Of a stretch of 64,000 nt of DNA, positions 55,001 through 61,135 are shown one piece after another; within the stretch, counting starts at the first letter, position 1; every line of letters begins with the position of its first letter. The stretch is taken from positions 930,001 through 994,000 of the forward strand of contig NZ_CAAHFG010000003.1 in assembly GCF_900890425.1 (NCBI RefSeq). Direction: 5' to 3'. This DNA comes from Pontiella desulfatans. GTDB lineage: Bacteria; Verrucomicrobiota; Kiritimatiellia; Kiritimatiellales; Pontiellaceae. Position numbers and translations under genes: made by a program. Under the pieces are notes generated by a model. That model searched no databases and was not told where the DNA came from. It was given only the letters and a program-made list of their open reading frames with translations.

Positions 55001-56670
55001 ATCCGAATGGCCCCGACCGCAGTCAGATCAAAGGCATTTCGCCCGTTGCCGCCGCGATGCCTGCGCCGAATACCGCCTCGTTGGAGCTGAATGCGATCAA
55101 ACACGATTACACAAAATATGCGACACACGCGCGGCCGCAGACCTATGTACTCAACGGCCTGAGCTGCTGGGATGGATACACGGATGTACCTGACTTTGAT
55201 ATCACCGCCATTCTGCACAATTCAAAGCGTCGTTGGGACAACCTGTTGCCGACCTCGCCCTGCGGCTTTGCTCCGATTGTTCCGCATGCCACTCGCGCCG
55301 AGGTCGAGGCCCATGCCTGGTGCCGCCGCGCCTACGAAACCGACGTCGACACCTGGGCCGAGTTCCAATCATTGGAAACCGCCCGCGACACCATCTCGGC
55401 CGAGCTGCTCGCGCAGCGCACCAATATGCTGTTTTACGTCGACGGCGAATGCTTCTGGCAGGTAACCGAAAACAAAAACGACCCGAACACACTGTTTGTA
55501 CTCGCGCTCGATAATAAGGTGCTGACGCCAACCGCCCGTACCGTGGCTCTCACAAAAGGAGCTGCCGACGGGGTTTGGGATGTCTATGACCAGTTGGGTT
55601 CTGCATCCGTGCCGCTCGGTACACTTGCTTCCGGAAGCGACTCGGTATCCATCGCGATTCCCGCCGGTTCGGTTCGAATCCTCGTGCTGAAAAAGAAGCT
55701 GCCGATTGATGCAACGGTGATGGGTATTGCCTGGGACGGCGAAACAACTCCGGCGCTGGCCATCAATGGCATCGATGGTGAAATTGTTCCGAGTTCTCAG
55801 GGGGTCCGGGCTGATGCGAATTCCACGGATGGGTTCTTTGGAGCCGATCTCAGCGGCGCATCAACTGCGGTCTACGGTGCTTATCAGGTGAAGGATTATG
55901 ATGATAATCCGGCATCGGGAGCGATCACCGTTTCGGTCACTAACAACGCCGGTTCAGCCCTGAAGCTGGAAACACTGCACTTTGATTTTGGCCAGTGGTA
56001 CGATGCGTCGCCCTCCAATGTGACCGTCCTTTACCGTTCCGGTGATCTCTCCTCCGTATCAAATGAAACGACGCTTGCGAACTTTAGTGCATTGACGCTC
56101 ACCGGCTGGATTCGCGGGGATTATGAAGATTTTGCGGTCGCACTGACCAATCTTTCCGATTCGACGCTTTCGCCCGGCGAGCACGCAGTTTTTGAACTGC
56201 GGGCCACCGTGGGGACGACCGCGTCCAGTGGAATCGATAATATCGCAATCGAGGTTTCCGGCCTCGGAAACTACGACGAGTGGGCCGCGGGGCACGGACT
56301 CTATTTTTCCAATGCCTGGAAAACCGTCGACCTTGAGCCGGACGGCCTGGATAACTGGACCGAGTATATCTTCGGCGGCGATCCCGGTATCGACGATACG
56401 GGCAGCATTCTTCCAGTGTTCCTGCCGCGCCGTAGCGAAGCGGAGGCGGGTGGAAATTATGAATACATCTACCGTCGCCGTAGCGATTATCTCGCCCGCG
56501 GCCTGAGCTACACCGTGGAGGCCACGACCAACCTGGTCTCCGGAGCCTGGAGCACCAACGGCGTGATTGACGCCGGGGTCGGGTTCCTCGATCCCGCAAC
56601 CGACTCCGTCACCAACCGCGTCTCCACTGAAGAGCTCCCGCAGCAGTTCCTCCGCCTGCGGGTCGAGTAA
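52057..56670 (+). CDS. secreted giant beta-propeller enzyme, lambda-carrageenase (GH150)-like, with LamG-like N-terminal domain
   Basis: AAGGA at 52044-52048 supports the ATG at 52057; the frame is open further upstream. The 1537-residue protein has a signal peptide (WIAGLILVSVTGLIASVAQA), an extra N-terminal LamG-like domain of about 220 residues (ending near SIRLAGVNGNTGAFYDNI) and then the same plan as the protein at 31487: beta-propeller (NLIHVRTADFDGVGAKDYVV, YDMDGDGDDEVVANWG), central domain (YADGECFWQV there, YVDGECFWQV here), beta-sandwich module and C-terminal DLEPDGLDNWTEYIFGGDP. The two paralogues are clearly homologous throughout. A box-type promoter is not seen; a terminator lies just upstream, so its promoter is probably between 51940 and 52040. 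Confidence 0.5.
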   Translation: MKKRKWIAGLILVSVTGLIASVAQASVPSTVFQAGFETSTLINDTVTASNLDAGTAVGSWTVIDDQESDIRSGSGNKALLADTGTYSFEANFSETAVLTNNGVSISLDTYMRRTGDASSSENNLKPQKIVGLASHGYELFDIRITAGISHENGQRVGFIDSLGVERYLGSSGDVNTYSVDTPNSSMFQTLELTLHETTMDISYDGAVLTNGIAYRNLGMSHLRSIRLAGVNGNTGAFYDNIAVSASVVSTNENWPRTGFVPHNTQGDNLIHVRTADFDGVGAKDYVVAMSVDEKLIAFNRPEDITDPAADNRRWQVDLPNFAIMIETADIDQNSGPEEVLVPGTDGHLRIYTETGALRGDWPISDGALYCVGVGQQSNGDARIITGGVDGDLYFYDETGSQIGTVRPQNVGIIRRLAVGNFDGVGGDEVMIFYSMKGYDAYRYIEIYDLDTLVRPAYWDLTEPMEDDVARINASPGMGWTDKQTAWVYDMDGDGDDEVVANWGVLHPENGGTNTILSAALPDGEDLYLSEYENFAETTPTGKYLLQQGVPGNFHEGFTNAEMFTLYGDDLYLVDYDVSRSVDVDRFRVVDYSYAHTLYHFTDGARLEDRSGGPDKMVLAGPAHGDDHFYVVDLSSGMWKEDAKHIDGNGVLGAVRDTLDDLEDDIDAFDGTVAEAGRMISYIDFFGTTLGWEMTQEAIESYADGALKAMQEARDRLGGTEGYMPERVRFVSSMFGTKIWGEGPDSTDPDKTAEGVEAFCAALAERGVHFCVSLGHHSVVHMSPETLADCFEASVVDGVCYLMGQIGEQESAVHIDTYKPHMDAVIERAQLLGVEPPRLITSKGPIFSAMSPAQASTWFPAYKKVFTPGTGSSNNTLPEFFYAERVGLWLNGDVDGWCSSLVGDNLSGNRIAEWGGVRNGHIVLRHMLSHLSLGADIFRITSIVNSENPLYERGDTTDPELDLANPYRQGVWNFLKMVEAGVYPNGPDRSQIKGISPVAAAMPAPNTASLELNAIKHDYTKYATHARPQTYVLNGLSCWDGYTDVPDFDITAILHNSKRRWDNLLPTSPCGFAPIVPHATRAEVEAHAWCRRAYETDVDTWAEFQSLETARDTISAELLAQRTNMLFYVDGECFWQVTENKNDPNTLFVLALDNKVLTPTARTVALTKGAADGVWDVYDQLGSASVPLGTLASGSDSVSIAIPAGSVRILVLKKKLPIDATVMGIAWDGETTPALAINGIDGEIVPSSQGVRADANSTDGFFGADLSGASTAVYGAYQVKDYDDNPASGAITVSVTNNAGSALKLETLHFDFGQWYDASPSNVTVLYRSGDLSSVSNETTLANFSALTLTGWIRGDYEDFAVALTNLSDSTLSPGEHAVFELRATVGTTASSGIDNIAIEVSGLGNYDEWAAGHGLYFSNAWKTVDLEPDGLDNWTEYIFGGDPGIDDTGSILPVFLPRRSEAEAGGNYEYIYRRRSDYLARGLSYTVEATTNLVSGAWSTNGVIDAGVGFLDPATDSVTNRVSTEELPQQFLRLRVE
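52615..52629. repeat. TTCCA-N5-TGGAA palindrome
   Basis: Copy with central GACTT, read as FQTLE in the LamG-like domain of the second GH150-like protein. Confidence 0.65.
55363..55377. repeat. TTCCA-N5-TGGAA palindrome
   Basis: Copy with central ATCAT, read as FQSLE, same position and sequence as 34067 in the paralogue. Confidence 0.65.
56307..56321. repeat. TTCCA-N5-TGGAA palindrome
   Basis: Copy with central ATGCC, read as SNAWK before the C-terminal module; matches 35008 in the paralogue. Confidence 0.65.
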
Positions 56671-56687
56671 TGCTGGGCGTTACATTT

Positions 56688-56702
56688 TTCCAATGTTTGG
56701 AA
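56688..56702. repeat. TTCCA-N5-TGGAA palindrome
   Basis: Intergenic copy with central ATGTT, 18 bases after the second GH150-like gene and just before the duplicated promoter block. Confidence 0.65.
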
Positions 56703-56705
56703 CGG

Positions 56706-56942
56706 CCTGTTGAATTGACCAGTAGATGGGCTGGGCGGGGTGCGCTATGATTTCATGCTTTGAGTCAAGCAGGCTTTCACCACAAAGGGACAGAGGCTCT
56801 GCGAATACAAAAACGCTGTGCCTCTGGCGAAGCGGGGGCAAATTGAACAAGAGTTCAGAGGGGAAAGATATGATGCGGTTAATTTCAGGTTTGGCGGTGG
56901 CTTCCGTACTTCTTTGTTCAACGGGGTTTGGTGCCGAGAGGC
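56706..56942 (+). repeat. promoter-plus-signal-peptide block, copy 1
   Basis: A 237-bp block shared with 58456-58692, six substitutions and no gaps by my count. It spans the CTG-N9-CCAGTAG box (56707-56725), TATGAT (56746-56751), the leader, the ribosome binding site and the first 24 codons, ending at the signal peptide cleavage region. Confidence 0.9.
56707..56751 (+). promoter_or_regulatory. CTG-N9-CCAGTAG box with -10 TATGAT
   Basis: CTGTTGAATTGA then CCAGTAG (56719-56725); TATGAT starts exactly 27 nt after the start of CCAGTAG. This is one of the best matches, 145 nt before the sulfatase start. Confidence 0.6.
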
Positions 56943-58435
56943 CCAATATCATTCTCATCCTGGCCGACGACATGGGTCCGGGCGAACCCAGCCACATGGG
57001 TGGTCTCGTCCCAACACCCGCCCTCGACCGCATGGCTAAGGAAGGTATGCGCTTCAGTGATGCCCACACGACTTCCTCCGTCTGCACACCGACGCGATAC
57101 GGGATTCTTACTGGCCGATACAATTGGCGTAGCCGCCTGAAAGGCGGCGTGCTTGTGAACCCGTCTTCCCAGGCTCTGATGGATCCAAAGCGGGTTAATT
57201 TGGGGACCTTCTTGCAGCAGCAGGGCTATCACACCGGCATGGTCGGCAAATGGCACCTCGGTGCCGATTGGCAGCTGCTCGACAAGCCGCCGGAGGGCAA
57301 GGGAACCACCGGCAAAAGCTATGATAAAGACTCGTGGCGTGTCGACTACAGTAAGCCATTCAAGAACGGCCCCGTCGACGTTGGCTTCAACGAAGCCTTC
57401 TTCATTCTGTCGTCACTCGACATGCCACCCTATTTGTACCTGCGCAACAACAAGTCGCTGTCGATCCCTACAGAAACCAAGGGTTGGAAACACAACGAAT
57501 ACAATGACTATAAACGCCTCGGTGCCGGTGCCGCTGATTTCGACGCACACACCGTGCTCGCAGACTTCGCTCGCGAGTCACGCGACTACATCAAACGCCA
57601 GGCTGCCGACAAAGAAAAACCGTTCTTTCTGTACGTTCCCCTTACCTCACCGCACACCCCGTGCACGCCGGGAAAGAAGTTCAAAGGTAAGTTTCCTCAG
57701 TACAGCCTCTACGCGGATCTTGTTGCCGAGACCGACTGGGTCGTCGAGGAGATCCTTGCAGAAGTCGTGGCTTCGGGGATCGATGACAACACCATGGTCA
57801 TCTATACCTCCGACAATGGCTTCGCTCCGTATGTGAAGATTCCCAAGATGCTGGAAGCCGGCTACAAGCCAAACGGTGACTGGCGCGGCTCCAAAGCAAC
57901 CATCTACGAAGGCGGCCATCGCGTGCCATTCCTGGTCCGCTGGCCGGGCAAAGTCAAGCCTGGTACGGTTAGTGATGTCACCGTGTGTACGACTGACTTC
58001 TTCGCGACGTTTGCCGAGGTGCTGGGAACGGCTGACGCGATTCCAGACAATGCTGCCGAAGACTCTTTCTCCTTTCTGAAGTCACTCAACGGAAGCAAGG
58101 ATGCCATCCGCCCGTCTACCATTCACCACTCGATCAGTGGGACGTTCGCCATTCGCAAAGGCGACTGGAAGCTGATCCTCGACAAAGGCGCAGGCGGCGG
58201 TTGGAGTAAGTCGAAAACAAGCGCCAAGCTCGTGCAACTCTACAACCTCGCCGACGATCCAGGCGAAACGAAGAATCTTGAGGAATCGAATCCAGAGAAA
58301 GTTCAGGAACTGGTCAAGGAGCTCGGTCAGGCATTCCGTAACGGTCGCACCACGCCTGGCCCGAAACAAAGCAACGAAGGCTGGCCGTTCCGCCACAAGT
58401 CACTGGCGAAGCAGTTCCCTGAGTTGGCGGAATAA
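56870..58435 (+). CDS. exported sulfatase (S1 family)
   Basis: GAGGGG six bases upstream supports the ATG at 56870. The 521-residue protein has a signal peptide (MMRLISGLAVASVLLCSTGFGA), NIILILADDMGPGEPSHMGG, the signature C72-T-P-T-R76 (threonine in place of the usual serine, which may slow but not exclude formylglycine formation), GKWHLGADWQ and YTSDNGFAPY. It would desulfate exported glycans. The signal peptide and leader are identical in origin to those of the next gene's beta-helix protein, part of a duplicated 237-bp block. It follows the second GH150-like gene, so both probably act on the same polymer. Confidence 0.92.
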   Translation: MMRLISGLAVASVLLCSTGFGAERPNIILILADDMGPGEPSHMGGLVPTPALDRMAKEGMRFSDAHTTSSVCTPTRYGILTGRYNWRSRLKGGVLVNPSSQALMDPKRVNLGTFLQQQGYHTGMVGKWHLGADWQLLDKPPEGKGTTGKSYDKDSWRVDYSKPFKNGPVDVGFNEAFFILSSLDMPPYLYLRNNKSLSIPTETKGWKHNEYNDYKRLGAGAADFDAHTVLADFARESRDYIKRQAADKEKPFFLYVPLTSPHTPCTPGKKFKGKFPQYSLYADLVAETDWVVEEILAEVVASGIDDNTMVIYTSDNGFAPYVKIPKMLEAGYKPNGDWRGSKATIYEGGHRVPFLVRWPGKVKPGTVSDVTVCTTDFFATFAEVLGTADAIPDNAAEDSFSFLKSLNGSKDAIRPSTIHHSISGTFAIRKGDWKLILDKGAGGGWSKSKTSAKLVQLYNLADDPGETKNLEESNPEKVQELVKELGQAFRNGRTTPGPKQSNEGWPFRHKSLAKQFPELAE

Positions 58436-58455
58436 TTCGGCCATTCACCGTTAAT

Positions 58456-58692
58456 CCTGTTGAATTGACCAGTAGATGGGGCGGGCGGGTTGCGCTATGA
58501 TTTCATGCTTTGAGTCAAGCAGGCTTTCACCACAAAGGGACAGAGGCTCTGCGAATACAAAAACGCTGTGCCTCTGGCGAAGCGGGGGCAAATTGAACAA
58601 GAGTTCAGAAAGGAAAGATATGATGCGGTTAATTTCAGGTTTGGCGGTGGCTTCCGTACTTCTTTGTTCAGCGGGGTTTGGTGCCGAGAGGC
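58456..58692 (+). repeat. promoter-plus-signal-peptide block, copy 2
   Basis: Second copy of the 237-bp block at 56706, exactly 1750 bp away. Homology stops at the end of the signal peptide, where the two genes become unrelated. Confidence 0.9.
58457..58501 (+). promoter_or_regulatory. CTG-N9-CCAGTAG box with -10 TATGAT
   Basis: CTGTTGAATTGA then CCAGTAG (58469-58475), TATGAT at 58496-58501, the same 27-nt spacing as copy 1. Confidence 0.6.
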
Positions 58693-61079
58693 TTGCGGGG
58701 CTGTCTCGGGCAGGCGAGCTGTATGTTAGCCCGGCAGGGGATGATGCGGCTGCTGGAACCCGTCAGGCTCCCTTCGCCACGTTGAAAGAGGCGCGTGAAG
58801 CGGTTCGGGAGTTGAAGAAACAGGATCCGTCGAAGGATATCACCGTCTGGTTTGATGAAGGGACCTATGCGTTCACCGAAACCGAGGTGTTCGGTCTGGA
58901 GGATTCCGGTTCGGAAAAGCAAAAGATCAGCTATCGCGCGTTGCCCGGAAAAGAAGTGGTCTTCAGTGCCGGTGCGCCGGTAACGAATTGGAAGACGTCT
59001 CACGGCGAGATCGTCTATGCCGAGCTGCCGGAAGCATGGACGGATCGGGTTCAGAACGCGAAGGCGTGGTACCCGTATGCGCTGTTTGATGCCGATGGGC
59101 CGCTGACCCGCTCCCGCAGCGTTGGCTTTGCGCCGCTCGATACCGCCGAGGACAAGGTGCCGGGTGAGTCGAACATCGGCCACTTTTTCATGCTGAAATA
59201 CAACATGGACCGCGACTTTATCCGCTGCCCGGAGGGCGTGCTGAAGCCCTGGAAAAATGCGGCAGATGTCGAGGTGTTCGGCATGCCGACCCACCAGTGG
59301 CTGGTGAACTATCTGCCGGTGGAGTCGCTGGATTACGAAAACAACCGAATCAACCTTTCCCTGGATGCGACCTATCCGGTGAAGCGGGTTTTTCCTTCCG
59401 CCGGCAGCGGAATGGAAAACGGGAAGTGGGTGCGCCGCTACCTGCCGGACTCACTCTGGATTGAAAACGCCATTGAGGATATCGATGAGCCCGGCGAATG
59501 GGCCTACGATTCCGCAGCCCGCCGGATCTATCTCTGGCCGCGCGCCCCGGGCGCGGAAGCAACGGTTCGGGTACCGATGCTGCGCGAGATCATCCGTGTA
59601 GAAGGCGTCAATGATACGAAAGGTGATGCGGACCGTCCGGTGAAGAACCTGCATTTTGAAGGCATTACCTTTGCCCACGGTAACCGTGATGTCTGGATAA
59701 AGGATAGCATCGGCCTGCAGCACGATTGGGAAATGTTTGATACCGACTCTGCCTTAGTCCGTTTCCGAGGCGCCGAAAATTGTTCGGTAAAAGACAGCGT
59801 CTTTCGCGATTCCGGTGGCACCGGCGTGCGGATCGACCTGTATGGTCAGGGCATCGAAGTGTCGGGGTGCAAAATGCACGACATCGGCCACACGGGCATC
59901 CTACTCGCCGGCTACGGCCCGGGCACCAAAGATGTCAACAAAGGCAATCTGATTTCCAACAACGACATTCACGACTTCGGCCAGCTCTACTGGCACGGAT
60001 GCGGCATTCATGTCTGGCAGAGCGGACACAACCGGATCACCCATAACCGCATCTGGCGCGGCCCATACAACGGCTTGGTGATGTGCGGTGTGCGGGGGCG
60101 CTGGATCCGCTCGATGGAGAAGGGCACGCCTATCCATCTTGCGTCGCTGAAAAGTTCGTTCTTTCCGAAAGACCTCCATGCCAAAGCGTGCGATTATGTC
60201 TATAACCGCCAGCGCGAGCTGATTCCAACCATCCGCTGGGACGAGATCGGCGAGCCGAAAACCGCCGACGAATTTGTGAAATTCCTCCATGCACGGCACA
60301 ATCTCTTTGAGGATAACGAGGTGCACAACCTGGTGGAGAAGATGGGCGATGGAAATGCCATTTATCTCTCCTGCACCGGGTTGGAAAATCGGTTACGCCG
60401 CAACCTCGTCTATAACGTGCCCACCATTCAGCCGTTTCGGTACGACGACGATCAGATCGGGACGATGGTCACCGAAAACATTATCGTCAACCTGAAGCCC
60501 GACTCCGAGCACGGCACGGTGGTGATGAAGCGCGGGAACGTCTTCAACAACAACATCGTTGTTTGGGACACCGAGCGGGGCCCCGGAGTCTCCGTCGGCG
60601 CCTGGCCTCCCGATTTCTCGGAGATCAGCGAGCCGCTGAGTGCTTCACGAAACATTCTGGTGAACCTGAATGCCAGGAACCACGATCGTTTTCTACATGT
60701 CAAGGCGGGCAAGTGGTACCAGCCGGAGCGCTGGGAAATTGACAACAACCTCTACTGGCATCCGGAAATGAAGGATGGCGGAAAAGTTCTGGCGAAGCGC
60801 ACACTGGATCTGTTGCCGGAAGGGCATGGAGTGGATGTCCACAGCCGGGCGGGCGATCCGCTTTTCCAATGTTTGGAAAAATGGGATTTTAATCTGAAGC
60901 CGGAATCGCCGGCCCTGAAGCTGGGCTTCAAGCCCATCGAACGATCGCAAATCGGCCTGCTCTCTGACCCCGCCTTCGAGCGCATTGCCCGCGAAGGGGT
61001 GCTGCCGCAAAGCCGCAGCTTCATCAACAGCCGCCCCAAATCGAGTTATGTATTAGAAGATGTCGGAGATCGTCTTTGA
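58620..61079 (+). CDS. secreted parallel beta-helix glycosidase-like protein (possibly GH141-like)
   Basis: The ATG at 58620 is preceded by AAAGGAAAG and opens the shared signal peptide (MMRLISGLAVASVLLCSAGFGA). The 819-residue protein enters the beta-helix with LYVSPAGDDAAAGTRQAPFATLKEA and continues with repeated strands (VKNLHFEGITFAHGNRDVW, NLISNNDIHDFG, NRITHNRIWRGPYNG). The layout resembles GH141-type enzymes (alpha-L-fucosidase and xylanase) and other beta-helix glycosidases, but I cannot point to diagnostic residues. It carries one palindrome at 60864. It lies between two sulfatases and shares the first one's promoter block, so it is inferred to act on the same polymer. Confidence 0.7.
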   Translation: MMRLISGLAVASVLLCSAGFGAERLAGLSRAGELYVSPAGDDAAAGTRQAPFATLKEAREAVRELKKQDPSKDITVWFDEGTYAFTETEVFGLEDSGSEKQKISYRALPGKEVVFSAGAPVTNWKTSHGEIVYAELPEAWTDRVQNAKAWYPYALFDADGPLTRSRSVGFAPLDTAEDKVPGESNIGHFFMLKYNMDRDFIRCPEGVLKPWKNAADVEVFGMPTHQWLVNYLPVESLDYENNRINLSLDATYPVKRVFPSAGSGMENGKWVRRYLPDSLWIENAIEDIDEPGEWAYDSAARRIYLWPRAPGAEATVRVPMLREIIRVEGVNDTKGDADRPVKNLHFEGITFAHGNRDVWIKDSIGLQHDWEMFDTDSALVRFRGAENCSVKDSVFRDSGGTGVRIDLYGQGIEVSGCKMHDIGHTGILLAGYGPGTKDVNKGNLISNNDIHDFGQLYWHGCGIHVWQSGHNRITHNRIWRGPYNGLVMCGVRGRWIRSMEKGTPIHLASLKSSFFPKDLHAKACDYVYNRQRELIPTIRWDEIGEPKTADEFVKFLHARHNLFEDNEVHNLVEKMGDGNAIYLSCTGLENRLRRNLVYNVPTIQPFRYDDDQIGTMVTENIIVNLKPDSEHGTVVMKRGNVFNNNIVVWDTERGPGVSVGAWPPDFSEISEPLSASRNILVNLNARNHDRFLHVKAGKWYQPERWEIDNNLYWHPEMKDGGKVLAKRTLDLLPEGHGVDVHSRAGDPLFQCLEKWDFNLKPESPALKLGFKPIERSQIGLLSDPAFERIAREGVLPQSRSFINSRPKSSYVLEDVGDRL
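60864..60878. repeat. TTCCA-N5-TGGAA palindrome
   Basis: Copy with central ATGTT, read as FQCLE in the beta-helix gene. It has the same centre as the intergenic copy at 56688. Confidence 0.65.
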
Positions 61080-61135
61080 AATGTTCATTCCCATATCTTT
61101 GGGGAGTCGTGCGGAAATCAAGAAGGAGAGACACT

